Numbered from the stretch's first letter, positions 1-7,136 are shown. The stretch: 10,409 bases of DNA from Domibacillus sp. (GCA_031177795.1 JAPSKG010000060.1:1-10409), one strand, 5' to 3'. Numbers and translations are program-made. Notes: generated from the sequence alone by a model not told the origin.

Positions 1-61
1 TAATAAGCGCCATGCCTTGCTCATTATTGGTTTTCGATTTTACTGAACAAAATAACTTCAC
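1..61 (-). CDS. N-terminus of a prepilin-like (class III signal) protein, partial
   Basis: Only the first 20 codons are in the window; the gene continues past base 1. The GTG start at 61-59 is preceded on the minus strand by an AGGTGA Shine-Dalgarno at about 6 bases. The peptide begins MKLFCSVKSK and reaches NNEQGMALI at the edge. A short basic leader followed by E-x-G-M-A-L-I is typical of type IV prepilin/PilX-like and competence pseudopilin N-termini in Firmicutes. There the peptidase cuts after the glycine and the hydrophobic helix follows. The helix itself lies outside the window, so the assignment rests on the leader alone. If correct, the product is exported and assembled in, or anchored to, the membrane. 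Confidence 0.6.
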   Translation of the reverse strand, partial: MKLFCSVKSKTNNEQGMALI

Positions 62-325
62 CTTTTCTCACCTGCTTATTCTACAGTTATTTCCCCGTAA
101 AAAGGACTATGAACCTGAAAGTTTTTCGTAAAATTCCTTTATATTCTATCTATTCTCCTAAAAATCGATACTTCCTTTGTAATCAGGAAAATAATCCTGT
201 AATAAGTACACCAGCTTTTTATATTGCTTCTAAGATGGCTCTTTTTAATGCTTTTACAAAAATAAAAAAGAGGAAGATTAGGACAGGAGTAAAGGCGTAT
301 AGCTATAGCACTTGGGGGGCAGCGC

Positions 326-397
326 AAAAAAAAAAACGCCGTCAGGCAAAACCGCCTTACCTTATCGGTCCTGATAACCGTTTTGCTGGCTGACGGC
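326..397 (-). terminator. Large stem-loop followed by T11 (terminator, attenuator or end of an unknown RNA)
   Basis: On the minus strand GCCGTCAG (397-390) pairs with CTGACGGC (345-338). After a three-base bulge (389-387), GCAAAAC-type arms 386-380 and 352-346 add seven pairs. A distal TTATC/GATAA hairpin (377-373 with 366-362) caps the structure. Eleven consecutive T residues (336-326) follow, which is textbook intrinsic-terminator architecture. There is no T-tract on the other side, so the plus strand is not served. No minus-strand gene lies immediately upstream, so this may be an attenuator in a long leader of the pilin-like gene (start 61) or the terminator of an unannotated RNA. The stem is clearly GC-richer than its surroundings. 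Confidence 0.6.
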
Positions 398-456
398 TTA
401 CCGGTATTCAGGCGCTTGACCATACACCACCTTTCTTATCACCCCGAGTCTCTTTT

Positions 457-486
457 TGCATAAAATAAAAAAGTTATTACTTAGTA
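457..486 (+). promoter_or_regulatory. Candidate sigma-G/F-type forespore promoter
   Basis: TGCATA at 457-462 matches the sigma-G -35 consensus TGMATA exactly. After a 17-base spacer comes CTTAGTA (480-486), a 5/7 match to the -10 consensus CATACTA. Transcription would start at about 493, directly at the AGGAGGG ribosome binding site (493-499) of the gene at 506, giving a very short leader. I infer forespore expression; no housekeeping -35/-10 pair of similar quality was found here. Confidence 0.45.
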
Positions 487-505
487 CCTTTCAGGAGGGA
501 ATACG

Positions 506-769
506 GTGAACCAACGTCGCTCAACAGATGTGCAGAAAGAAAACTCTTTTGTAACTTCTGAAATAAGTGCAGCTAAACTCGCAGTTATTTCTTCAGCACT
601 TATCACTTTAGCTGATGCTGTAACCACATTTGCTGCCCTTTTAACTTTAGAAGGATTGACAAACAATGAGTATCGGGAACAAGAAAGTTCCGCTTCTCTT
701 CAAAAACAATTAACAGCTATGCAAAAACAAATGGATTATTTAATAAGGGAAACGGCTAAAAAACAGTAA
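506..769 (+). CDS. Small hypothetical protein, probably forespore-expressed
   Basis: This 87-residue protein starts at GTG, with AGGAGGG at 493-499 and a 6-base spacer, so translation signals are strong. I do not recognise the family with certainty. Residues 1-18 are polar. Residues about 20-52 form an Ala/Leu/Thr-rich hydrophobic helix (SEISAAKLAVISSALITLAD and onward) that could be membrane-associated or amphipathic. Residues about 56-87 are a Gln/Lys/Glu-rich segment with likely coiled-coil character (KQLTAMQKQMDYL). There is no signal peptide or enzymatic motif. The upstream sigma-G-like promoter and proximity to a germination operon suggest a role in the developing spore, but this is inference. 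The minus-strand frame across it (481-666) lacks comparable signals. Confidence 0.7.
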   Translation: MNQRRSTDVQKENSFVTSEISAAKLAVISSALITLADAVTTFAALLTLEGLTNNEYREQESSASLQKQLTAMQKQMDYLIRETAKKQ

Positions 770-904
770 TCATCTGTAGTAATACTTGTTCTTCCCTTTT
801 GCACTACTAAGTTTTGGTTCCTCAATCTTGCTTCCTGCACAAGTTCCTTTTCTGTTAAATTCCTGAGCCAATAAAAAGGATCCAGAAATTAGCCACAAAT
901 TTAA

Positions 905-1168
905 ATCCACTGGTCAAAACAATTAAATAACCAACGTCTATACACATGTTTTGATTTTTCTCTAATGAAAGAATCCTTTTCTATCTTCCATACTTCAACA
1001 TTGCAGAACTGGAAATTCAATTAAAATAGTGACTCAAAGAATTTCAATTCTAGAAAATTTGTTACTAATGCAAAATTAGTGGAAGCTGTTAAAAATTATT
1101 TGTACGATTTAACCAATGAACTCAAAGCAATAGACTTTGTTGTGAAATTTGATGAGCACGTAAAATAA
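905..1168 (+). pseudogene. Possible remnant of a small gene (one in-frame stop)
   Basis: One plus-strand frame stays open from 905 to the TAA at 1166-1168, except for a single TAA at 1022-1024. Its 88 codons would otherwise be expected to contain about six stops at this base composition. Within it an ATG at 965 opens a 19-codon stretch. The part after the stop reads like protein (KLVEAVKNYLYDLTNELKA, ending KFDEHVK). No Shine-Dalgarno precedes the ATG and I recognise no family. It could be a decayed gene, or chance. Confidence 0.25.
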
Positions 1169-1180
1169 TACTGTACTTAG

Positions 1181-1213
1181 TAAGGGAAACCTTGTTCTTC
1201 TGGGCTTCCCTTA
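1181..1213 (-). terminator. Stem-loop, probable end of the ger operon
   Basis: TAAGGGAA (1181-1188) pairs with TTCCCTTA (1206-1213). Three further pairs, including one G-U, give an 11-base-pair stem around an 11-base loop. It lies 44 bases beyond the last ger gene on the minus strand. The following bases are only moderately T-rich and there is no clean U-tract, so termination strength is uncertain. It could also serve transcripts arriving on the plus strand. Confidence 0.45.
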
Positions 1214-1256
1214 TATGAAGCAGAATAGTTTAACTGCCCTGTACTTATCTGCATTA

Positions 1257-1475
1257 TTATTTTTTTTCTTTTTTGAAAAAAGTGCGGACCGGGTTTAAAA
1301 ATAAAAAAAAGATAAGAACAAGAAAAACGATAAATTCAGCAATTTCCATTACTCGAAAAGGATTCATTGTCTTTGCTAGTGATTTGTTTAAGTTAAAACC
1401 CAACACATAATTTAAACCAACAGCGTAACTTAACAGCAGGCCTAGCAGTAGAGCTGCAATCCAAAGTATTTTCAA
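1257..1475 (-). CDS. Small two-helix 'D' protein of the germinant receptor operon
   Basis: A short membrane protein of 72 residues if translation starts at TTG (1475), or 75 from GTG (1484). I prefer TTG because AAAGGGTGGT lies just upstream with good spacing, whereas the GTG sits inside that element. Two hydrophobic segments are visible, in 75-residue numbering: about 5-30 (LKILWIAALLLGLLLSYAVG) and about 47-66 (MEIAEFIVFLVLIFFLFL). They are separated by a loop (NLNKSLAKTMNPFRV), and the tail is basic (FFKKEKK). Size, topology and position as last gene of a ger operon match the 'D genes' described with Bacillus germinant receptors, whose products modulate receptor-dependent germination. It follows the permease gene by 31 bases and should be co-transcribed and inserted in the spore inner membrane. 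Confidence 0.75.
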   Translation of the reverse strand: MKILWIAALLLGLLLSYAVGLNYVLGFNLNKSLAKTMNPFRVMEIAEFIVFLVLIFFLFLNPVRTFFKKEKK

Positions 1476-1506
1476 TGGGACCACCCTTTTAAAAACGTAT
1501 TAAAGT

Positions 1507-2601
1507 TTATCTATTTTTAAAAAATGCTATCACAAGCAGCATAATTGGTATAACAACCAAAAAAGGAATTGATGTGGTAAATAAGACAGCATCGCTGTGC
1601 AGTATTTTGTAAGTATGTTCAGGGTAACTGCTCGCCATTGCCAAAGAAAACATTAGCACGATAAAACCAAGCGGGTAAATTAATCGAGAAGTTTCTTTGA
1701 TCTTAAACAAGTCAGCAGTACCTGTGGCTGCTCCATACAAAATAATACTAAACTTAAAAAATCCGCCGATAATTAAGACCATCATAAAGTAAACATCGAG
1801 GCGCTCTAAAAAACCCGCTATTTCAATTGATCGAATAGTTGAAAGAAGCGGAAAAGGTGACCGTGAAACTATACTAACACCCATAACACTAATATTAATG
1901 GCCATCGTAAAAGCTAAAACAATGCCACTGAACCCTATAGCCATAAGACCCGCTTTTCTCAGTTTTTTTGAGTGGTTTACGTTTACGTAAGGAAAGATCA
2001 TGGTAAATACAATAAGTTCTCCGAATGGTATCATTAACGTTTCCGAAAAAGCTGTTTCTAGAATTTTCCCCATGCCGACTTCCATCATCGGTTGAAGATT
2101 GGTTACTTTAATTAATCCTGTTAAAACAATAAGGAGAAGCGAAGACGCCGCCAGAAAAAAAATCACTATAGCAAATAGTTCTCCTGTCCTGGCTAATACC
2201 TCGATCCCTTTTCGGACTGTATACACAGTTACAACAACTAATCCTGCATTAAGAATAAACAACGGAGTTACAGGATAAGCAAGTATCAATAACATTTCTC
2301 CAAAATTGCGAAGTACTCTTGCTGCAAGATATAAAAAATATAGGATATAGAGAAAAGCTAAAACGCTTCCCAAAAAACGGCCAAGCAGTATTTGCATGTA
2401 CTCCGTTGGCATTACGTCAGGATAATAACAATAAAGGCGGTAGTAAACTAAAAATAAGACCAAGCCACCTATCATTCCAATTAAAATTGATAGCCAGGCG
2501 GCTTGTTTTGCCGCTATTCCTAAAGGAGCTAGTATGGTACTCAGTTCGAATAAAACAAGAAGAACAAACAGCTGATATAAATTAATCTGTGCTTTCTCCA
2601 T
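1507..2601 (-). CDS. Spore germination permease, GerB (GerAB) family
   Basis: The 364-residue integral membrane B subunit of a nutrient germinant receptor, related to the APC amino acid transporter superfamily. About ten hydrophobic segments span residues 8-362. Family-typical stretches are FGEMLLILAYPVTPLF (100-115), RKGIEVLARTGELF (130-143), PFGELIVFTMIFPYV (192-206), and RSPFPLLSTIRSIEIAGFLERLD (247-269) ahead of a Phe-rich helix. Full length for the family (about 360-370). The ATG at 2601 is preceded by an AAGGGGAAG Shine-Dalgarno. In characterised receptors this subunit binds the germinant. The ligand here cannot be read from the sequence. It lies 29 bases after the C-subunit gene and 31 before the D gene, within one operon expected to be expressed in the forespore. 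Confidence 0.93.
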   Translation of the reverse strand: MEKAQINLYQLFVLLVLFELSTILAPLGIAAKQAAWLSILIGMIGGLVLFLVYYRLYCYYPDVMPTEYMQILLGRFLGSVLAFLYILYFLYLAARVLRNFGEMLLILAYPVTPLFILNAGLVVVTVYTVRKGIEVLARTGELFAIVIFFLAASSLLLIVLTGLIKVTNLQPMMEVGMGKILETAFSETLMIPFGELIVFTMIFPYVNVNHSKKLRKAGLMAIGFSGIVLAFTMAINISVMGVSIVSRSPFPLLSTIRSIEIAGFLERLDVYFMMVLIIGGFFKFSIILYGAATGTADLFKIKETSRLIYPLGFIVLMFSLAMASSYPEHTYKILHSDAVLFTTSIPFLVVIPIMLLVIAFFKNR

Positions 2602-2630
2602 GGGACTTCCCCCTTTCTGTTTAAACAGGT

Positions 2631-3845
2631 CTACTGCTCAAGATCTGAGAGATAAGAATTCGTCCGCAAGCCTGTACGCCTAATAAATGCTTCAACCTTT
2701 ACTTCTATATCAGAAGAAGGAAAGTACTCGTTGTTCCACTCGGATTTAATTTTTTTCCATTTATCTGGATGGGACCGGTGAATAGCATCACCGAAGCCAA
2801 AGGTATCTGACTTGTTAATTTGAGCGTGGTAGATGGCTTTTTCTATTTCCTCTTTTATTTCTTTTGCCACTTCTTTTTCAATAGCGGCCAATGTGTGTGG
2901 ATTGGTAAGGTCCGAAGACACACTAACCTCGGCTATCCTTCCTTCTGCCCGAACACTAATCGATATTTTGGGTCGATCCTTTTTTAATTGAGCTGCGATT
3001 TTTGTTTTTTGGCGGACTACTTGATAGGCAATGGCGTCTTTTTTATTTTTCCATGTGATGTTCAAACTGGTTGCTTGAACTTTATCTGTTGCCCATAGTG
3101 TTCCTCTAGCTGTTTCTCCTTCCAACCAATCAATCAGCTTTCCATTTTTAAAAACGCCTAGTCCGTTTGGTTCCATTCTCACTTCTGGCTGAGATGCTTG
3201 AATATTTTCCATCTTTGTTCCTTTCTTTGGTTCTCCTTTAATGGAAAACGCACTTATCAAAGGCTCATTTCCAGACGTAATAAGAGAATTAATCACGTTA
3301 TCAATTGTGATTTTTTGATATTCACCTTGTGACTCTTCTGCCCCTTTTAAGTTGTTGACTATTTGCTCAGCTGGTATTTTATCTTTTTCTGTTAAAACAC
3401 TGAGCATTTCCTCTGCTGATGAGTTTCTGGTAAGCACTACATTTGTAGTTGTTCTGAATTCACGAGCTCTCTCAAAAAGATCAAATAATTCTGTTATTCC
3501 TTTTTCACTTGCTACTTTTTCGCTAATTATGATCAGGTTAGTATGGGCATAATAAAGATCTCGTGAAACTTTCATTGAAACGTGGCCTTCTGTTTCAAGC
3601 AAATTGTCTCCGGCAGCTGAATAAACCGTAATGGAAGCATTTTGGCCGCCGCCACCTTGAAGCCCTCCCGCTACATTTCCTGGATTAATGATTTGAAAGG
3701 TGCCAACATATTTTCCTTCTTCATTCAAATCAACAGCAAACGCGGATACGAAAGCAAGTTCATTCATTTCCCTTTTATCCCAGCATCCGGAAACTACTGT
3801 CAAGCTAATCAAAATAAAGGCAAAGAAACTCCGTTTATGTTTCAC
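2631..3845 (-). CDS. Spore germination lipoprotein, GerC (GerAC) family
   Basis: The lipoprotein C subunit of the receptor. A basic start and hydrophobic helix lead to the lipobox VSGC (Cys24 counted from the upstream GTG at 3854). The family hallmark WDKREMNELAFV follows at 25-36. The N-terminal domain runs to about residue 200. The conserved C-terminal GerC domain starts near GLGVFKNGKLIDWLEGE (231-247) and continues to about 395. It should be lipid-modified and attached to the outer face of the spore inner membrane. I chose the GTG at 3845 (404 residues) because AAAGGTGA lies 6 bases ahead. The GTG at 3854 (407 residues) is inside that Shine-Dalgarno. Downstream of the A subunit by 36 bases. 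Confidence 0.93.
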   Translation of the reverse strand: MKHKRSFFAFILISLTVVSGCWDKREMNELAFVSAFAVDLNEEGKYVGTFQIINPGNVAGGLQGGGGQNASITVYSAAGDNLLETEGHVSMKVSRDLYYAHTNLIIISEKVASEKGITELFDLFERAREFRTTTNVVLTRNSSAEEMLSVLTEKDKIPAEQIVNNLKGAEESQGEYQKITIDNVINSLITSGNEPLISAFSIKGEPKKGTKMENIQASQPEVRMEPNGLGVFKNGKLIDWLEGETARGTLWATDKVQATSLNITWKNKKDAIAYQVVRQKTKIAAQLKKDRPKISISVRAEGRIAEVSVSSDLTNPHTLAAIEKEVAKEIKEEIEKAIYHAQINKSDTFGFGDAIHRSHPDKWKKIKSEWNNEYFPSSDIEVKVEAFIRRTGLRTNSYLSDLEQ

Positions 3846-3881
3846 TTCGTTCACCTTTTCCGCTGTTTAATTTTTCTGGAC

Positions 3882-5441
3882 TTACGTTTTTAAAGACTGA
3901 GATTTCTTGTTTTTTGATTCTTGAATATTTTTATGATTCATAAGTTGTGTCTTTTTCTTCATAGACCACCATGGAATCCGGACTAGCGTATCGCCTAAAT
4001 TTCCTGGCATAAACGGCGCAAATGGCGCCATGTAAGGAATACCAAATGAACGCAGGCTGCATAAATGTGCCACCATCATAAAAAGAGCCAACATGATGCC
4101 GTAAAAACCAAGGGACGCAGCACAAATCATGAAAGCAAACCTCAGCAGCCGGGCAGAGATTGCAACGGCAAAAGATGGTGTTGCAAAGCTGGCAATGGCT
4201 GTAATGGCCACAATGATCAGCATCGTCGGTGAAACAATTCCGGCTTGCACAGCGGCTTGTCCAACCACAAGGCCTCCGACAATTGACACGGTGGACCCAA
4301 TAGCTTTTGGCAGCCGGAGTCCGGCTTCTCTTAAAATTTCAAATGTCACTTCCATAATCAATGCTTCAAAGATGGCGGGAAACGGGACTGATTCCCTTTG
4401 TGCAGCTATGACAATTAAAAGCGTGGTCGGGATCATTTCGTGATGATACGTGATAGCTGCCACAAAAGTCGCAGGTCCTAAAAGAGAAATCAAAAAAATA
4501 AAAGCCCTTAAAAAACGAGTTGCCGTTGCAATATCAAACCGAGTGTAATAGTCGTCTGAAGCTTGAAAAAACTGCACAAAAACTGCTGGTGCCAATAAGG
4601 TAAATGGGGTTCCATTAATGAAAACAGCAACTCTTCCTTCAAGAAGATTACCTGCTACGATATCCGGCCTTTCAGTATAATAAAGTGTGGGAAAAGGGCT
4701 CATCGTTTGGTCTTCAATTAACTGCTCAATATATCCAGATTCCAAAATACTGTCGATCTTAATTTTTTTTAAACGCTTTTTTACTTCTTCAATAACAGCG
4801 CTTTCCGCAGAGCCATTTATATACATTATTGAAACGTCCGTTCGTGTTTGGTTTCCGATCTTTATGGACTCAATCCATAAATTTGGATTTTTAATAATCC
4901 GGCGCACCATGGCCATGTTTGTCTCCATTGATTCCGTAAACCCTTCCCTTGAACCCCGCACTGTTGATTGGGTGGAAGGTTCCTGAATAGCCCTTTTTTC
5001 TCCTCCTTTTGTACCTGCAGTCAGAGCCTTGGCAGCTCCATCAATAAAGATAAGAGCGTTTCCTGACAATAAAGATTCAAAAAGACTGCTCCACTCTGTT
5101 TCTGTTTTGATGCTTCCCACTGAAACAACTTCTTCAGCAATTTTCTCAATGAGCTCTTGTCCGGCTTCATTTCCGGGTTTTTCCTTGTAATTTATTAAGA
5201 CTTCAATTAAAAATTCGTTAATAGTCTGAGTATCTACAATCCCACTCACATAAACAACGGCCGCTTTTACTTTTGGTTGATTGCCAATTTTCAGTGACCG
5301 AATAATGATATCGGGACTTTTGCCTGTTTTTTGTTTTAACAGTGCAAGATTATCTGATAAAGAGCTTTTAATAGTCTTAGGCAGTGGTTCAGGAGAGTAG
5401 TTTTTGCTGGTTTTTTTTGAGTGTTCAAAAAATGAAAACAC
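3882..5441 (-). CDS. Spore germination receptor subunit, GerA (GerAA) family
   Basis: The 519-residue A subunit. The soluble N-terminal half (about 1-285) shows an internal duplication: IIIRSLKIGNQ..VYVSGIVD (46-70) resembles WIESIKIGNQ..MYINGSAE (189-213), in line with the two related subdomains known for this family. Conserved stretches follow: QEPSTQSTVRGSREGFTES (153-171), LEGRVAVFINGTPF (267-280) and DDYYTRF (296-302). The membrane half (about 310-460) contains GPATFVAAITYHHEMIPT, PFPAIFEALIMEVTFEILRE, SIVGGLVVGQAAVQAGIVSP and the terminal GDTLVRIPWWSM. The last 25 residues are a Lys/Asn/Ser-rich tail. The GTG at 5441 follows AAAGGAAGTG. First gene of the operon. The A-C-B order recalls gerK of B. 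subtilis, but orthology needs a tree, so no symbol is given. Confidence 0.95.
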   Translation of the reverse strand: MFSFFEHSKKTSKNYSPEPLPKTIKSSLSDNLALLKQKTGKSPDIIIRSLKIGNQPKVKAAVVYVSGIVDTQTINEFLIEVLINYKEKPGNEAGQELIEKIAEEVVSVGSIKTETEWSSLFESLLSGNALIFIDGAAKALTAGTKGGEKRAIQEPSTQSTVRGSREGFTESMETNMAMVRRIIKNPNLWIESIKIGNQTRTDVSIMYINGSAESAVIEEVKKRLKKIKIDSILESGYIEQLIEDQTMSPFPTLYYTERPDIVAGNLLEGRVAVFINGTPFTLLAPAVFVQFFQASDDYYTRFDIATATRFLRAFIFLISLLGPATFVAAITYHHEMIPTTLLIVIAAQRESVPFPAIFEALIMEVTFEILREAGLRLPKAIGSTVSIVGGLVVGQAAVQAGIVSPTMLIIVAITAIASFATPSFAVAISARLLRFAFMICAASLGFYGIMLALFMMVAHLCSLRSFGIPYMAPFAPFMPGNLGDTLVRIPWWSMKKKTQLMNHKNIQESKNKKSQSLKT

Positions 5442-5460
5442 ACGTTCACTTCCTTTCTTT

Positions 5461-5490
5461 TATTATTTTCATATAACACATTGTTATTAG
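5461..5490 (-). promoter_or_regulatory. Weak candidate sigma-G promoter of the ger operon
   Basis: On the minus strand AATAATA (5467-5461) matches the sigma-G -10 consensus CATWMTA at 6/7. It is preceded by 17 bases and CTAATA (5490-5485), a 4/6 match to TGMATA. This would start transcription roughly 20 bases before the gerA-type GTG. Germinant-receptor operons of Bacillus are known to be sigma-G dependent, which is why this pattern was sought. The -35 match is poor. Confidence 0.25.
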
Positions 5491-5750
5491 ATTTTCTGAT
5501 GAACAGTTGAAATATTTCAGGAATAAAAAATGTTTCTTTACTTTTGCAAACTTTTGATTTCTCGACCGGAAAAAGCAGAATTAAAACTTCAAGTAAAAAT
5601 TATAAAAGATGATGACTTCCGTTAATTAGAAAAATTTCTATTTTCAGCTTTTCTTCATCTTTTCTTGAAAGCTCTGCTGCTTTCTTTTTATTGCATTCTT
5701 TCTTTTTTTGAGCTTTTTTATACTTTTGTGTAAGTTTTACTAGATTGTCT

Positions 5751-5793
5751 AAAAAATAAACAAAAAGACTTCATGATCATCATGAAGTCTTTT
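5751..5793 (-). terminator. Intrinsic terminator of the AraC-family gene
   Basis: AAAAGACTTCATGA (5763-5776) and TCATGAAGTCTTTT (5780-5793) form a perfect 14-base-pair stem with a 3-base loop. On the minus strand the stem ends in five T followed by GTTTATTTTTT. It lies 95 bases beyond the regulator's stop codon. On the plus strand only four T follow, so it mainly serves the minus strand and also insulates the ger promoter. Confidence 0.8.
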
Positions 5794-5888
5794 GAATGAT
5801 AGCTGCTTTCTTTTTTAGCTATACAAAACGCTCATCAAAATATTTACTGCCTTCTTGTTAGCCAAAACATTTCTTTCGTATTTAAAAT

Positions 5889-7136
5889 TTAAAAGCTTCC
5901 ATGTTTAAAAGCTTTACTTTTAATATATTGGGATGGCGTTATAGAGGTAAATTTTTTAAAAACTCTCGTAAAATAATTTAAATCATTGAAACCTACCATA
6001 AGCGCTATTTCTGTAATGGGGATGTTTCCCTTTTGCAGGTATAGCTTAGCTTCTTCCACTCTTTTCTCATGAATAAAATCAATGATACTCATATTGGTTT
6101 CAGTTTTGAATTTACGTGAAAGATGTGAAGGGTTTACATGCATTTCACCAGCCATAGCCTGGAGAGATAAAGAACTCCCCAAATTTAAATTGATATAGTC
6201 GATAGCTCTTTTTACAATCGGGCTGTACTGACGGGTAGAAAATTGTTTTACCAAGTCGCAGTACTCATTAATCATAACAATGCTCAATTTTTTTAAATAA
6301 GGCAGATTCGGAGCTCTTTCAATTAAAATGGCAAACTTTTCTGAAATGGTGTGAACGTAAACAGGGTGGACTCCCCCTCGTTCAATAGCTATCCGGCACA
6401 CTGTATTTAAAACCAGTGATATATTTTTAACTGATCGGATCGGACTTTCCGGTATTCGGTCGGAAATGTTTAACACGTCACTGTTTTCTTGAAATAAACG
6501 GGCTACCTCATCTTTATCTCCTTTGGCAATAGCATTCATTAACTTTTTCTCATAGCTATATCTTAATTCTATAATATCTTGGCTTTCTGCAATATCGGCT
6601 TGTAACTGCTTTTTGTTTAAAGCTGGTTTAAGGATATCAGATGTGATTAATTGTGAATCAATAGGTTTATGTGCACACATATTAACAAGCAAATCACCAA
6701 TGTAATGAAAGTCATTTCCACTTCTGACTGAAAGTGATTCATAAAATTCATGCAGCTGTTTTCGTTCGCTAACAGGGAGTTTGTTTACAGAAATAATCCC
6801 GCTTATAAAATCAACTGTTGGTACGCTGGAAAGGAACGGACCTATTAAAATAAAGCTATACAAGCGGTTATTTCTCCATATTCCTGACGCAATGTATTCA
6901 AGGCCATACGAATTTATATGATAATAGTAACTATTAGGAAAATTGTTTCTTAATGTTTCATTAATAATCTCAAACTCATTGAGAGGGTTTTTTAGTGAAG
7001 CTGGTATTATATGATTCACTAACTGTAAAATTCCCCTTCCATTCTCATCAATTAACCTTACATCCATTTTTGTAAACGCATTCAGTGTGCGGCATACCTT
7101 GTTGAAATCACTAAACTCAATGTCCGATTTTCCCAC
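5889..7136 (-). CDS. AraC-family transcriptional regulator
   Basis: A 415-residue regulator. The C-terminal DNA-binding domain (about 304-406) has two helix-turn-helix units: LQAMAGEMHVNPSHLSRKFK (325-344) and ITEIALMVGFNDLNYFTRVF (374-393), closed by the family signature ITPSQY (about 399-404). The N-terminal approximately 170 residues (CRTLNAFTKMDVRLIDENG; SFILIGPFLS) resemble the PAS/PocR-like sensory domains of Firmicute AraC proteins. A helical linker around YSYEKKLMNAIAKGDKDEV follows. No membrane segments, so it acts in the cytosol. The GTG at 7136 is preceded by AAGGGGA. It is divergent from the glycoside hydrolase gene with 212 bases between starts, so it most likely senses a sugar-related ligand and controls that gene. 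The ligand is unknown. Confidence 0.9.
   Translation of the reverse strand: MGKSDIEFSDFNKVCRTLNAFTKMDVRLIDENGRGILQLVNHIIPASLKNPLNEFEIINETLRNNFPNSYYYHINSYGLEYIASGIWRNNRLYSFILIGPFLSSVPTVDFISGIISVNKLPVSERKQLHEFYESLSVRSGNDFHYIGDLLVNMCAHKPIDSQLITSDILKPALNKKQLQADIAESQDIIELRYSYEKKLMNAIAKGDKDEVARLFQENSDVLNISDRIPESPIRSVKNISLVLNTVCRIAIERGGVHPVYVHTISEKFAILIERAPNLPYLKKLSIVMINEYCDLVKQFSTRQYSPIVKRAIDYINLNLGSSLSLQAMAGEMHVNPSHLSRKFKTETNMSIIDFIHEKRVEEAKLYLQKGNIPITEIALMVGFNDLNYFTRVFKKFTSITPSQYIKSKAFKHGSF

Larger units (their letters stand above)
62..505. other. Intergenic region between divergent genes
   Basis: This stretch separates the minus-strand pilin-like gene from the plus-strand small gene at 506. It holds the strong minus-strand stem-loop at 326-397 and the sporulation-type promoter at 457-486, listed separately. 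Two overlapping open frames on opposite strands (109-393 and 139-423) run through the stem-loop and are judged spurious. On the minus strand near 92-115 there is a weak GTTCAT / GGGAAA pair with 13-base spacing, reminiscent of a sigma-B promoter for the pilin-like gene. It is too weak to annotate. Confidence 0.5.
770..1256. other. Region without an intact gene, between convergent units
   Basis: This region separates the small plus-strand gene from the 3' end of the ger operon. It contains one interrupted plus-strand frame (905-1168) and one 11-base-pair stem-loop (1181-1213), both listed separately. I see no RNA gene, repeat array or insertion-sequence ends in the remainder. Confidence 0.5.
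5442..5888. other. Intergenic region upstream of the ger operon
   Basis: The region holds the start signals of the ger operon and the terminator of the AraC-family gene, listed separately. Between them (about 5500-5750) is a strongly pyrimidine-rich plus strand. A small hairpin GAAAGC/GCTTTC followed by five T (5667-5689) has no plus-strand gene before it. I see no RNA gene or repeat. Confidence 0.45.

Noticed and set aside
320..420. Cyclic-di-GMP (GEMM) riboswitch upstream of a pilin-like gene
   Set aside because: The context was suggestive and a GGCAAAACC string is present on the plus strand, but the GACGCAAAG core and receptor helix are missing on both strands.
109..423. Two 94-codon open frames on opposite strands (109-393 plus, 139-423 minus)
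   Set aside because: Both run through the T11/A11 tract and the stem-loop, overlap each other almost fully and give low-complexity, unfamilial proteins. The minus one has an AAGGTGGT a few bases before its ATG, but spacing is too short and composition is poor.
430..449. ACTCGGGGTG on the minus strand, identical to the start of TPP riboswitches
   Set aside because: The rest of the TPP core (CTGAGA and the CTGATCTGG-type helix sequence) is absent downstream, so the match is a short coincidence.
5667..5689. Small hairpin GAAAGC/GCTTTC with five T on the plus strand
   Set aside because: Only a six-pair stem with no plus-strand gene ahead of it; likely chance in a pyrimidine-rich stretch.
5600..5770. 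Lys-rich minus-strand frame of 56 codons between the AraC terminator and the ger operon
   Set aside because: It has no usable start codon, begins inside the terminator hairpin, and its lysine run simply reflects purine-rich DNA.
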